Of a DNA stretch of 64,000 nucleotides, positions 17,571-27,636 are shown piece after piece. The stretch spans positions 36,877-100,876 of the forward strand of contig NZ_SSMW01000158.1 of assembly GCF_004799405.1 (NCBI RefSeq). The letters run 5' to 3'. This stretch comes from Bradyrhizobium sp. (lineage in GTDB: Bacteria > Pseudomonadota > Alphaproteobacteria > Rhizobiales > Xanthobacteraceae). A program made the position numbers and the translations under genes. The notes under the pieces were generated by a model, which worked only from the letters and a program-made list of their open reading frames with translations, did not search any database and was not told where the DNA came from. The stretch's first letter is position 1, and each line of letters opens with the position of its first letter.

Positions 17571-18583
17571 GTTGGCGGCGGCGGGGTATCGCTGGGCTGC
17601 GGCGTTGCGGCAGCGTCGGGTTTGGCGGCAGCTTCGCTCGGCGGCGCCTCGGCCGGCCGCTCCGCCGGCAATAGCGGCGCGACCTGCGGCAGCGGGTCCC
17701 ACACGTTCCATTGGCAGATCTTGTAGTTGTTGTGCCGCTCCATCAGGTCGAGGTGGATGTGGTCCTCGTGATACCAGTCCGAGCCCGGTCCCAGCACCGT
17801 CGAAAACCTTGCGCACACCGAATGCAGCACGCTCTCGCGCAATTCGCGCGACACGTTGCGGTCGGTGAACGAAACCGATCGGCCGTCGGCCAGTTTGAGG
17901 GCGCGAACGTCGAGCGCATTGGCCCGGCCGTGCTCGGACAATAACGCGCCGGCAACGCGGTTGCGGCCGCGGCATTCGAACGAGTCGAAATTGTCGAGGT
18001 CGCTGATGGTGCTGCCGAGGCTGGCCGCCAGCGGCGCCATGTCGGTGCGGATCCAGTCGGCGACCGCCGACGCCATGGCGCAGCGCAGGATCGCCGCGGG
18101 CTTCAGCGCCACCCGATTTTTGTCCGGCAGCAGCACCGCCTCCAGCCGGACCAGGTCCTCGCCGCCGCAACCGCCGGGGCCATGGATGTCGGGAATGCTG
18201 GGGGCGACGGCAATGGCATCCGACAGCGCCAGCCGGCAGGCAGAGGGCGGCGCGGGCGCGGCCTGCTCGGAGGCGGGCTTGTCGGCTTCCGGGGACGCCT
18301 GTTTTGCCGCCGCGGGCTTGTCGATTTCGATCGCCGGGGCATCCGCCGGCCGCGGCTTCGGCAGTGGCACCGATGCCGGCAACAGGGCCCCGCGCAGCCT
18401 CGGCCGGCGCTGCCCGAACAAGTCGCTCCACACCCCCTGATCGGACTTCCGCGCCACCGCGGGGTCGCCTGGCGCGCAGAACACCAGCAGCAGGGCGACC
18501 CCGGCGGTAACCATTGCCCTTTCGCCGCAGGCCGGGACGTCAAAAGGCCATTTGCGGCTCGCTTTCCCCGCGCTAAAGTTCAT
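17555..18583 (-). CDS. extensin family protein (extensin-like C-terminal domain)
   Basis: A 342-residue exported protein. ATG 18583, preceded by AGGA, gives MNFSAGKASRKWPFDVPACG and then a hydrophobic stretch VTAGVALLLVFCAPG, probably a signal or anchor. A Pro/Ala-rich linker (residues about 65-110) leads to the extensin-like domain with CRLALSDAIAVAPSIPDIHG, FDSFECRGRNRV, SEHGRANALDVRAL and DWYHEDHIHLDL. The His and Asp residues of the last two motifs resemble zinc sites of peptidoglycan peptidases. A Pro-rich tail ends in TKKRR, encoded within the terminator stem. A role in the cell wall is inferred. Confidence 0.9.
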   Translation of the reverse strand: MNFSAGKASRKWPFDVPACGERAMVTAGVALLLVFCAPGDPAVARKSDQGVWSDLFGQRRPRLRGALLPASVPLPKPRPADAPAIEIDKPAAAKQASPEADKPASEQAAPAPPSACRLALSDAIAVAPSIPDIHGPGGCGGEDLVRLEAVLLPDKNRVALKPAAILRCAMASAVADWIRTDMAPLAASLGSTISDLDNFDSFECRGRNRVAGALLSEHGRANALDVRALKLADGRSVSFTDRNVSRELRESVLHSVCARFSTVLGPGSDWYHEDHIHLDLMERHNNYKICQWNVWDPLPQVAPLLPAERPAEAPPSEAAAKPDAAATPQPSDTPPPPTKKRR

Positions 18584-18638
18584 GGCAATTCCTAAGAGAT
18601 CGGCGACAAGCGATAACACCATCGGGAGGAACGTACGT

Positions 18639-20267
18639 ATGCTCGGTTTGATGCAAGACTGGCCTTTGCTTTGCCACCGGATTATCGAGCACGCGGCGAC
18701 AGTTCATGGCACGCAAGAGGTCGTCACGCGGTCGGTCGAAGGTCCCATCCATCGCACCAATTACGCCGAAATCCGCGACCGCGCCGTGAAGGTCTCGCAG
18801 CGGCTCGATCGCGACGGCATCAAGCTCGGTGACCGCGTCGCCACCATCGCATGGAACACCTGGCGGCATCTCGAGGCATGGTACGGCATCATGGGCATCG
18901 GCGCCATTTGCCACACCGTCAACCCGCGGCTGTTCCCCGACCAGATTGCCTGGATCATCAACCATGCCGAAGACCGCGTGGTGATGGTGGACATCACCTT
19001 CGTGCCGATGCTGGAAAAGATCGCCGACAAGCTGCCGAGCGTGGAGCGCTACATCGTGTTCACCGAGAAGGCGCATATGCCGGAAACCACGCTGAAGAAT
19101 GCGGTCGCCTATGAGGACTGGATCGCGCAGGCGGACGGCAATTTCAAGTGGAAGACCTTCGACGAAAACACCGCGGCCGCGATGTGCTACACCTCGGGCA
19201 CCACAGGCGACCCGAAGGGCGTGCTGTATTCGCATCGCTCCAACGTACTCCATGCGCTGATGGCCAACACCGGCGATTCGCTGGGCGCCAATGCCGGGGA
19301 TACCATGCTGCCGGTGGTTCCGCTGTTCCACGCCAATAGCTGGGGCATCGCCTTCTCGGCGCCTTCGATGGGCACCAAGCTGGTGCTGCCCGGCGCCAAG
19401 CTCGACGGCGCGTCGGTGTTCGAACTGCTGGATACCGAGAAGGTGACGCATACCGCCGGGGTTCCGACGGTGTGGCTGATGCTGCTCAATCATATCGCCG
19501 CCAACAGGCTGAAACTGCCCCACTTGAGATTCGTGGTGTGCGGCGGCTCGGCCATGCCGCGCTCGATGATCAAGGCGTTCGTCGACATGGGGGTCACGGT
19601 GCGCCATGCCTGGGGCATGACCGAGATGAGCCCGATCGGCACGCTTGCCGCGCTGAAACCGCCGTTTGCCGAACTGCAAGGCGAGGCCCGGCTCGATATC
19701 CTGCAGACCCAGGGCTATCCGCCGTTCGGCGTTCAGATGAAGATCACCGACGATGCCGGCAAGGACCTGCCATGGGACGGCAAGACCTTCGGCCGGCTGA
19801 AGGTGGCAGGCCCGGCGGTATCGAAGGCTTACTTCCGCGTCGATACCGAGATTCTCGACAAGGACGGCTATTTCGACACCGGCGACGTCGCCACCATCGA
19901 CCAGTATGGCTACATGCGGATCACCGATCGCTCAAAGGACGTGATCAAGTCCGGCGGCGAGTGGATTTCGTCGATTGATCTGGAAAATCTCGCGGTCGGA
20001 CATCCCGCGGTCGCCGAAGCCGCGGTGATCGGCATCCATCACCCCAAATGGGACGAGCGGCCGCTCCTGATCGTTCAGCTCAAGCCGGGCCAGACCGCGA
20101 CACGGGAAGACATCCTGAAATTCATGGACGGCAAGATCGCCAAATGGTGGATGCCGGATGACGTCGTGTTCGTCGAGGGCATTCCCCACACCGCCACCGG
20201 CAAGATCCTCAAGACCGCGCTGCGCGATACGTTCAAGGCCTATCGTTTCCCCAACGCCGCGGCGTAG
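18639..20267 (+). CDS. AMP-forming acyl-CoA synthetase (DmdB-like)
   Basis: A 542-residue ANL-superfamily ligase that activates a carboxylic acid to its CoA thioester through an acyl-AMP. Key motifs are the P-loop-like YTSGTTGDPKGVLYSH, the A5 motif AWGMTEMSP, the A7/A8 hinge YFDTGDVATID and ITDRSKDVIKSGGEWISS, and the C-terminal Lys in TATGKILKTALR. The N-terminus MLGLMQDWPLLCHRIIEHAA resembles the methylthiopropionyl-CoA ligase/medium-to-long-chain group. GGGAGG lies upstream of ATG 18639. It is divergent from the extensin-like gene. The exact acid is not predictable; long-chain fatty acid is the safe guess. Confidence 0.93.
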   Translation: MLGLMQDWPLLCHRIIEHAATVHGTQEVVTRSVEGPIHRTNYAEIRDRAVKVSQRLDRDGIKLGDRVATIAWNTWRHLEAWYGIMGIGAICHTVNPRLFPDQIAWIINHAEDRVVMVDITFVPMLEKIADKLPSVERYIVFTEKAHMPETTLKNAVAYEDWIAQADGNFKWKTFDENTAAAMCYTSGTTGDPKGVLYSHRSNVLHALMANTGDSLGANAGDTMLPVVPLFHANSWGIAFSAPSMGTKLVLPGAKLDGASVFELLDTEKVTHTAGVPTVWLMLLNHIAANRLKLPHLRFVVCGGSAMPRSMIKAFVDMGVTVRHAWGMTEMSPIGTLAALKPPFAELQGEARLDILQTQGYPPFGVQMKITDDAGKDLPWDGKTFGRLKVAGPAVSKAYFRVDTEILDKDGYFDTGDVATIDQYGYMRITDRSKDVIKSGGEWISSIDLENLAVGHPAVAEAAVIGIHHPKWDERPLLIVQLKPGQTATREDILKFMDGKIAKWWMPDDVVFVEGIPHTATGKILKTALRDTFKAYRFPNAAA

Positions 20268-20276
20268 GGCCCTTAA

Positions 20277-20410
20277 CCTCTCCCCGCCTGCGGGGAGAGG
20301 GCGGATCGCGACGCGATCCGGGTGAGGGGGCACCGCGCCCACGTCATCGTCAGAACTCACGAATGCAGCCCCTCACCCGACCCTCTCTCCGCAAAAGCGG
20401 GGCGAGGGAG
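20277..20410. repeat. two adjacent palindromic repeat units
   Basis: CTCTCCCCGCCTGCGGGGAGAG starts at about 20277, GGATCGCGACGCGATCC follows, and a second unit CCCCTCACCCGACCCTCTCT to GGGGCGAGGGAG ends near 20410. They resemble the low-complexity palindromic repeats common between genes in this group. They fill most of the gap between the ligase and DUF1499 genes. Confidence 0.65.
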
Positions 20411-20553
20411 AAGAACGTCCGGTACCCTTCGCCACGGCACGAACATGGCAGCCAAAGTCCCTTGAATTCGCCGCAGGTCCGTGGTCTCAAACGGGCCAGT
20501 TTGCAGCCCGGCGCGTGTCGCCGGCCAGGTTCCAACCCGGCAGAATTGAAGCG

Positions 20554-21408
20554 ATGGCCCGCAGGTTTTCCGCTCCCTATCAGAAGGAGCCCGTCTCCAG
20601 CCTTGCGTCATGGGCGCGCAATCTCGCGGTGTTCTCGGTGGTCGCGGTGCTGGTCTCGATCGTCATCGTCCGCTTCGGCTTCCTTGAGATGAGGCCGGCG
20701 CTGGCGACGTTCTTCGGCGCGCTGGCCTGCGCCGGCCTGTCCATCCTGGTCGGGCTTGCCGCCTTTGTCGCGATCTGGCGGAACGGATCGCGCGGCATGA
20801 GCCGCATCCTGCTGGCGATGCTGATCGACGCGGTGGTGCTGGCCTACCCGGCCTATCTCGGCCTGCAATATCGCAGGCTGCCGCCGATCCACGACATCAC
20901 CACCGATCCGATCGACCCGCCGCGCTTCGAGGCGCTGGCGCGGTTGCGCACCGGCGACGGCGCCAATACCGCCGTCTATGCCGGGCTGTACTCGGCCGAA
21001 CAGCAGCGGCAGGCCTATCCCGATATCGAGACGGTGGAACTCGACGTCCCGGTCCAGCGCGCCTACGACGTAACCTCGCAACTGGTCACCAAGCGCAAAT
21101 GGCTGGTGATCGACGAACGCGCCCCGCAGCCGCCGCGCCGGATCGGCCGCATCGAGGCGGTGGCGCGGACTCCGATCATGGGATTCCGCGAGGATGTCTC
21201 GATCCGCATCACGGCCGATGGCGACGACGGCTCGCGTGTCGATATCCGCTCGTCGTCACGCTATTTCGAGAGCGATCTCGGCAGTAACGCCGCGCGCATC
21301 TCCCGGCTGATCGACGACATCAACACCGCCGTCGACAACGCCAACCTCAAGCCGGTGAAGAAACCGCAAGTGCCGGTCAAGGGTCCGCCCAAGAGCGGCA
21401 AGAAGTAA
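20554..21408 (+). CDS. DUF1499 domain membrane protein
   Basis: A 284-residue protein with three predicted membrane helices near the N-terminus (ARNLAVFSVVAVLVSIVIV, TFFGALACAGLSILVGLAAF and ILLAMLIDAVVLAYPAYLG) followed by a DUF1499 domain from about residue 110 (DITTDPIDPPRFEALARLR, RIEAVARTPIMGFREDVSIRI, DIRSSSRYFESDLGSNAARI). The tail is Lys/Pro-rich. The family is widespread in proteobacteria and plastids and has no established function. ATG 20554 is chosen over an earlier frame start inside the repeat region. It converges on the MBL-fold gene. Confidence 0.88.
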   Translation: MARRFSAPYQKEPVSSLASWARNLAVFSVVAVLVSIVIVRFGFLEMRPALATFFGALACAGLSILVGLAAFVAIWRNGSRGMSRILLAMLIDAVVLAYPAYLGLQYRRLPPIHDITTDPIDPPRFEALARLRTGDGANTAVYAGLYSAEQQRQAYPDIETVELDVPVQRAYDVTSQLVTKRKWLVIDERAPQPPRRIGRIEAVARTPIMGFREDVSIRITADGDDGSRVDIRSSSRYFESDLGSNAARISRLIDDINTAVDNANLKPVKKPQVPVKGPPKSGKK

Positions 21409-21460
21409 CAGGGGCGAATAGCGAAGGTGCACTCCCTCGCCCCGCGCTTGCGGGGACAGG

Positions 21461-22387
21461 TTAAGAAGCGGCCGCCATTCTGTACATGCCGCCGATCACC
21501 GGATCGCCTTCGGTCGCCACGATCCCGCGCGCGACCAGATCTTCCAGATGCGCCAGCACCGAATAGCCGGCGGCGCCCGTAAGCCGCGGGTCGATGCCGA
21601 TATAGATCGCGCGCACCAGCGTCGGAATGTCCGCTTCGCCCTTGGCAAGGCGATGCAGGATCGAGGCTTCGCGCGCCTGGCGATGCCGGATCAGGAAGCT
21701 CACATAGCGCCGTGCATCCAAGATTTCCGGTCCATGGCCGGAGAAATACAAATCCTCGGTCCGCGCCGTCAATTTTTCGAGCGAAGCCATGTAGTCGGGC
21801 ATCGATCCGTCCGGCGGCGCCACGATCGAGGTCGACCAGCCCATCACATGATCGCCGGCGAACAATGTCTTGCGCTCGCGCCAGGCAAACGCGGTATGAT
21901 TGGCGGTGTGGCCCGCGGTCGTCACCGCCTGCAGCGCCCAGCCGGAACCCTCGATGGTATCGCCATCCCTCACCTGCACGTCCGGCTTGAACTCGCGATC
22001 GGCGCCGGATTCGGACCGGATTTCATCGTTCTCATAACGCTGTCGCGATGCGCGGTGCGGCCCCTCGGCATAGACGGTGGCGCCGGTGGCGGCCTTGATC
22101 CGCGCGGTGTTCGGCGAGTGATCGCGGTGGGTGTGGGTGACCAGGATATGCGTCACGGTCTCCCCGCGCACGGCGTCGAGTAGCGCCGCCGCATGGGCTT
22201 CATCGTCGGGGCCGGGATCGATGATCGCGACCTTGCCGCTGCCGACGATGTAGCTCACCGTGCCGGTAAAGGTGAACGGGCTCGGATTGTTGCAAAGAAT
22301 TCGCCGCACGCCGGGACGGACCTGCTCCACCACGCCGGGCGTGAGCGAAAAGTTGCGGTTGAACGGGACGTCGTCGTTCTCGGACAT
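21461..22387 (-). CDS. MBL-fold metallo-hydrolase
   Basis: A 308-residue metallo-beta-lactamase-fold hydrolase of the LACTB2/glyoxalase-II-like group. The zinc motif THTHRDHSPNTARIKAATG lies near residue 100, with further metal ligands in TAGHTANHTAF and FAGDHVMGWSTS, and a later His in YFSGHGPEI. A C-terminal winged-helix-like tail (AYIGIDPRLTGAAGYSVLAHLEDLVARG) fits the family. ATG 22387 gives MSENDDVPFNRNFS. Substrate is unknown; thioester or nucleic acid hydrolysis are both possible in this group. Confidence 0.9.
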   Translation of the reverse strand: MSENDDVPFNRNFSLTPGVVEQVRPGVRRILCNNPSPFTFTGTVSYIVGSGKVAIIDPGPDDEAHAAALLDAVRGETVTHILVTHTHRDHSPNTARIKAATGATVYAEGPHRASRQRYENDEIRSESGADREFKPDVQVRDGDTIEGSGWALQAVTTAGHTANHTAFAWRERKTLFAGDHVMGWSTSIVAPPDGSMPDYMASLEKLTARTEDLYFSGHGPEILDARRYVSFLIRHRQAREASILHRLAKGEADIPTLVRAIYIGIDPRLTGAAGYSVLAHLEDLVARGIVATEGDPVIGGMYRMAAAS

Positions 22388-22434
22388 GGAACTCCTACTC
22401 AAAGTCGATCGCAGGCTGACAAAACCGCGCAACT

Positions 22435-22534
22435 GTCATACCCCGCGAAAGCGGGGTATCCGGTACGCCGCGGCCTCTCGATAGATATCTGTCGTCTCTG
22501 GAATACTGGATCGCCCGCTTTCGCGGGCGATGAC
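22435..22534. repeat. palindromic repeat with CCCGCGAAAGCGGG and CCCGCTTTCGCGGG arms
   Basis: GTCATACCCCGCGAAAGCGGGGTA at the left end and GATCGCCCGCTTTCGCGGGCGATGAC at the right end are each palindromic and also pair with one another across about 50 nt. This is a dispersed intergenic repeat of the Bradyrhizobium type. It lies between the MBL gene start and the gcdH stop. Confidence 0.75.
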
Positions 22535-22574
22535 GGCAGCGGGGTATGGTCACGGCTGCGCCCTTCCGACGAGT

Positions 22575-23789
22575 TCACGAAAACGCCTGAATCCCCGTGA
22601 TGGCGCGGCCCAGGATCAGCGCATGAACGTCGGCGGTGCCTTCATAGGTGTTCACGGTTTCCAAATTCGCGGTGTGACGCATCACGTGATATTCGATCTG
22701 GATGCCGTTGCCGCCGTGCATGTCGCGGGACATGCGGGCGATGTCGAGCGCCTTGCCGCAATTGTTGCGCTTGACGATGGAAATCATCTCGGGTGCCATC
22801 TTGCCTTCGTCCATCAGCCGTCCCACGCGCAACGAGGCCTGCAGGCCGAGCGCGATGTCGGTCTGCATGTCCGCAAGCTTCTTCTGGATCAGTTGCGTGG
22901 CTGCCAGCGGGCGATTGAACTGCTTGCGGTCCAGCGTGTATTGCCGCGCACGATGCATGCAGTCTTCGGCAGCGCCCATCGCGCCCCAGGAAATGCCGTA
23001 GCGTGCCCGGTTGAGACAGCCGAACGGTCCCTTCAGTCCGGAGACGTTGGGCAACAGCGCGCTTTCAGGCACTTCGACGCCTTCCATCACGACTTCGCCG
23101 GTCACCGAGGCGCGCAGCGAAAGCTTGCCCCCGACCTTCGGCGCCGAAAGACCCTTCATGCCTTTTTCCAGGATGAAGCCGCGAATCTGGTTGTTGTGTT
23201 CGGCCGATTTCGCCCAGATCACGAACACGTCGGCGATCGGGGCGTTGGAAATCCACATCTTGGTGCCGGTCAGCCGGTAGCCGTCGGAAGTTTTTTCGGC
23301 GCGGGTCTTCATGCCGCCGGGATCGGAGCCGGCATCGGGCTCGGTGAGGCCGAAGCAGCCGACCCATTCGCCGGTCGCAAGCTTGGGCAGGTATTTCTTG
23401 CGCTGGTTCTCGTCGCCATAGGCATAGATCGGGTGCATCACCAGCGACGACTGCACCGAATTCATCGAGCGATAGCCGGAGTCGACGCGCTCGATCTCGC
23501 GCGCCACCAGGCCGTAAGCCACGTAGCTGGCATTGGCGCAGCCATATTCCTCCGGCAGCGTGATGCCGATCAGGCCCAATTCGCCCATTTCGCGGAAGAT
23601 GTCGCGATCGACCTTCTCTTCCATATAGGCCTTGGTGACGCGCGGCATCAGCTTGTCCTGCGCATAGGCGCGCGCGGTGTCGCGGATCATGCGCTCGTCT
23701 TCGGTGAGCTGCTCGTCCAGCATGAACGGATCGTCCCACTGGAAACTCACCGGGGACGGCTTGTCCTTGGTCTGAGGGCGCACGCTCAT
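22575..23789 (-). CDS. gcdH: glutaryl-CoA dehydrogenase
   Basis: A 404-residue FAD-dependent acyl-CoA dehydrogenase that oxidises and decarboxylates glutaryl-CoA to crotonyl-CoA in lysine and tryptophan breakdown. Family marks are GLIGITLPEEYGCA, CFGLTEPDAGSDPGGM, TKMWISNAPIADVFVIWAK and RDMHGGNGI. The catalytic Glu lies in NTYEGTADVHALILGRAITG near the C-terminus, in the position used by glutaryl-CoA dehydrogenases. An Arg in the NRARYG segment fits carboxylate recognition. It starts 60 bp from the ribB stop on the same strand. Confidence 0.93.
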   Translation of the reverse strand: MSVRPQTKDKPSPVSFQWDDPFMLDEQLTEDERMIRDTARAYAQDKLMPRVTKAYMEEKVDRDIFREMGELGLIGITLPEEYGCANASYVAYGLVAREIERVDSGYRSMNSVQSSLVMHPIYAYGDENQRKKYLPKLATGEWVGCFGLTEPDAGSDPGGMKTRAEKTSDGYRLTGTKMWISNAPIADVFVIWAKSAEHNNQIRGFILEKGMKGLSAPKVGGKLSLRASVTGEVVMEGVEVPESALLPNVSGLKGPFGCLNRARYGISWGAMGAAEDCMHRARQYTLDRKQFNRPLAATQLIQKKLADMQTDIALGLQASLRVGRLMDEGKMAPEMISIVKRNNCGKALDIARMSRDMHGGNGIQIEYHVMRHTANLETVNTYEGTADVHALILGRAITGIQAFS

Positions 23790-23848
23790 GAGAATTTCCT
23801 TTCGGATCGCAACGGATGTTGTCGAGGAACAGATTAGGTCGGCAGCCG

Positions 23849-24925
23849 TCAGCCTTCAAGCTGTTCGTTGGAGACGATCTCGATGCCGAATCCGGACAGT
23901 CCCTTGTAGTCATGCGTCGACGAGGTGAGATGCCGGATCGAGGTGACGCCGAGATCGCGCAGGATCTGCGCGCCGACGCCGACTTCGCGCCATTGCTTGT
24001 TGCGATCGGCTTCGGCGGTTTTCTCCTCGCCCAGCGGCGCCACCGGAACGCCGGCCGCGCCATCACGCAAATACACCAGCACGCCGCTGCCCGCTTTCCG
24101 GAAATGCTCGAGCACGGTTTGCATGCGTCGCGGCCCGGTAAAGATGTCCTTGACGATATTGGGCTTGTGGAACCGGGTCAGCACGTTCTTGCCGTCGCCG
24201 ATGCTGTTGTAGACAAACGCCACATGCGCGATGGAATCGAACGGAGAGCGATAGGCATAGCCCTGCAGCGGCCCGATCGGGCTGTCCGTGGTGAACGTCG
24301 CGACCCGTTCGATCAGTTTCTCGCGCGCCTGGCGGTACGCGATCATGTCGGCGATGGTGACGTGCTTGAGCTTGTGGGTGCTCGCGAACCGCGCCACCTG
24401 CTCGCCCTTCATCACTGTGCCGTCGTCGTTCATCAATTCGCTGATGACGCCGACCGGCGGCAGGCCGCTCAGCTTGCAGAGATCGACCGCGGCCTCGGTA
24501 TGGCCCGAGCGCAACAGCACGCCGCCGTCGCGCGCGATCAGCGGAAACACATGGCCCGGCCGCGCGAAATCACTGGCGCCGGCGTTCGGATTGGCGAGCG
24601 CGCGGCAGCAGGAAGCCCGCTCATCCGCCGAAATCCCGGTGCCGCCATCGGGCTTGTAGTCGATCGACACCGTGAAGGCGGTGGTGTGATTGGACTCGTT
24701 ATGCGCCACCATCGGATCGAGCCGCAGCCGGCGCGCATCTTCGGTGGTGATCGGCGCACAGACGATGCCTGAGGTATGGCGGATGATGAACGCCATCTTC
24801 TCTGCGGTGCACAGCGACGCCGCCACGATCAGATCGCCCTCGCCCTCACGGTCGTCGTCATCGGTAACGACGACGAGTTCGCCGTTGGCGAAGGCTTGCA
24901 ATACTTCCTGGATCGGATCGGCCAT
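23849..24925 (-). CDS. ribB: 3,4-dihydroxy-2-butanone-4-phosphate synthase with degenerate GTP cyclohydrolase II domain
   Basis: Makes 3,4-dihydroxy-2-butanone 4-phosphate from ribulose 5-phosphate for riboflavin. The first about 205 residues are a complete RibB domain: TDDDDREGEGDLIVAA (acidic metal/substrate loop), RHTSGIVCAPI and SGHTEAAVDLCKLSG. The last about 150 residues match RibA in layout, but the three zinc-binding Cys of the normal CxxxxxxxxxxCxC site are absent: where the motif should be, the sequence reads RFHKPNIVKDIFTGP. The RibA half is thus probably inactive in GTP opening. ATG 24925 gives MADPIQEVLQ. I saw no FMN riboswitch in the leader. Confidence 0.93.
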   Translation of the reverse strand: MADPIQEVLQAFANGELVVVTDDDDREGEGDLIVAASLCTAEKMAFIIRHTSGIVCAPITTEDARRLRLDPMVAHNESNHTTAFTVSIDYKPDGGTGISADERASCCRALANPNAGASDFARPGHVFPLIARDGGVLLRSGHTEAAVDLCKLSGLPPVGVISELMNDDGTVMKGEQVARFASTHKLKHVTIADMIAYRQAREKLIERVATFTTDSPIGPLQGYAYRSPFDSIAHVAFVYNSIGDGKNVLTRFHKPNIVKDIFTGPRRMQTVLEHFRKAGSGVLVYLRDGAAGVPVAPLGEEKTAEADRNKQWREVGVGAQILRDLGVTSIRHLTSSTHDYKGLSGFGIEIVSNEQLEG

Positions 24926-25123
24926 CAAGAGGTCTCACATGGTGCAGGGAGCATTAGCCGGACTCGGCAAGCCGCGCCAGCTTCAATACGCAGGACAGAA
25001 CGTCGCTGGCGGGGCATCGCCCTGCGGCGGTGTCATGAGCGGCCGGAGGCGGAAAAATCGTTGACGAGGTCCGGTTTCAATCGCCATGGTCAGAACCAAC
25101 AAGGAATATGGGAGACGCCGTTC

Positions 25124-26389
25124 ATGACATCAACGCCATTCGACTTCGCACCACTGTTCCCGGCGGGACTGCCGGCGGCCGCGGCGAAATGGACGGGACT
25201 TGCGAAGTACAGCTTCATCGGCGGCAACAACGATCCGGACCAGGTGCCGGTCGAAGGCCTGATCGAGGCGGTCGATGCCGTGCTGCGGCGCGAGGGCAGG
25301 ACGCTTGCCACCTACGGCCTCGCCAGCGGGCCGCAGGGTTACCGCCCGTTGCGGGAGTTCCTTACCGCCAAGCTCAAGGCCGATGCCGGCATCAACTGCA
25401 CCGCCGACGACATCCTGATCGTCTCCGGCTCGTTGCAGGCGCTCGACCTCGTCAACGCGACGCTGCTCGCCCGCGGCGATACCGTCATCATCGAGCGGGA
25501 CAGCTATCAGGGCGCGCTGAACCGGCTGACCCGGCTCGGCGTCAACATGGTCGGCATCCCGCTCGATGGCGACGGCATGCGAATGGACGCGCTGGCGACG
25601 GCACTCGCCGATCTCAGGGCACGCGGCATCAGGCCCAAATATATCTACATCATTCCGACCGTGCAGAACCCGACCGGCACCATCATGCCCGAGACGCGCC
25701 GCGCCGAGCTTCTCAAGCTGTCGCAGCAATATGGCGTCCCGATCTTCGAAGACGATTGCTACGCCGACCTGATCTGGGACGGAAAGCGCCCGCCCGCGCT
25801 CCACGCGATGAGCGACACCGGCAATGTCATCCATATCGGCTCGTTTTCCAAGTCGATCGCGCCGGCGCTACGGGTGGGCTACATCGTCGCGGGATGGGAT
25901 GTCATGTCGCGGATGCTGGCGCTGAAGACCGACGCCGGCTCCGGCGCACTGGAACAGATGGTGCTGGCGGAATATTGCGCGCCGCATTTCGCCACCCACG
26001 TGCCGAAGCTGACGCGCGGCCTGCGCGTCAAGCTCGACACGCTGATGGAAGCGCTCAACGAACAGTTCGGCACCTCGGCCGAGTTCGAGGATCCCAAGGG
26101 CGGCATCTTCCTGTGGGTGAAGCTGCCCGACAATGTCGATACGCTGAAGCTCAACCAGGCAGCACTTGCCGCCGGCGTCGCCATCAATCCGGGGCCGGAA
26201 TGGTCCACCGACAAAAATTACGGAAAGAGCCGGCTGCGGCTATGCTTCGCCAGCCCCTCGCACGCGCAGATCCGCGAAGGCATCGCCGTGCTCGCCGAAG
26301 TATGCCGCAAGGAGTTCGGCGTGCCGGCGCGAATTGCCAATGTGGAGAAGCGGGCGCGAGACGATGCCGACGCAAAAATGGCCCCGTAA
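25124..26389 (+). CDS. PLP-dependent class I/II aminotransferase
   Basis: A 421-residue fold-type I aminotransferase of the MocR/2-aminoadipate group without the DNA-binding domain. Marks are the YGLASGPQGYRPLREFL N-terminal region, IVSGSLQALDLV, the IPTVQNPTGTIM motif, the Asp of FEDDCYADLIW that holds the pyridine nitrogen, and the PLP-binding Lys in HIGSFSKSIAPALRVGY. The C-terminal Arg in KSRLRLCFAS binds the substrate carboxylate. ATG 25124 follows GGGAG. It stands alone, divergent from ribB, and ends inside an intrinsic terminator. Substrates are unknown. Confidence 0.92.
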   Translation: MTSTPFDFAPLFPAGLPAAAAKWTGLAKYSFIGGNNDPDQVPVEGLIEAVDAVLRREGRTLATYGLASGPQGYRPLREFLTAKLKADAGINCTADDILIVSGSLQALDLVNATLLARGDTVIIERDSYQGALNRLTRLGVNMVGIPLDGDGMRMDALATALADLRARGIRPKYIYIIPTVQNPTGTIMPETRRAELLKLSQQYGVPIFEDDCYADLIWDGKRPPALHAMSDTGNVIHIGSFSKSIAPALRVGYIVAGWDVMSRMLALKTDAGSGALEQMVLAEYCAPHFATHVPKLTRGLRVKLDTLMEALNEQFGTSAEFEDPKGGIFLWVKLPDNVDTLKLNQAALAAGVAINPGPEWSTDKNYGKSRLRLCFASPSHAQIREGIAVLAEVCRKEFGVPARIANVEKRARDDADAKMAP

Positions 26390-26401
26390 GGGGCCATTTT
26401 T
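26374..26401. terminator. bidirectional intrinsic terminator
   Basis: AAAAATGGCCCC-GTAA-GGGGCCATTTTT: a stem of 12 bp counting its A/T ends, with a 4-nt loop. The TAA stop of the aminotransferase is in the loop, so the last codons form the left arm. A thiolase gene converges from the other side and ends 31 bp away, so the hairpin can serve both strands. Confidence 0.9.
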
Positions 26402-26432
26402 GGGTTTGGCTGACGCCGAACCGAACCGAGGG

Positions 26433-27605
<1,173 letters not shown>

Positions 27606-27636
27606 TGTTTTCTCCCTTTGAAGTGGCCAGTATGGC

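Noticed and set aside
24926..25123. Possible FMN riboswitch upstream of ribB
   Set aside because: The leader has GC-rich runs and an AGTCCGG string, but the conserved GGGCGGGGYGAAA and CCCACCGGCGG segments of the element are absent.
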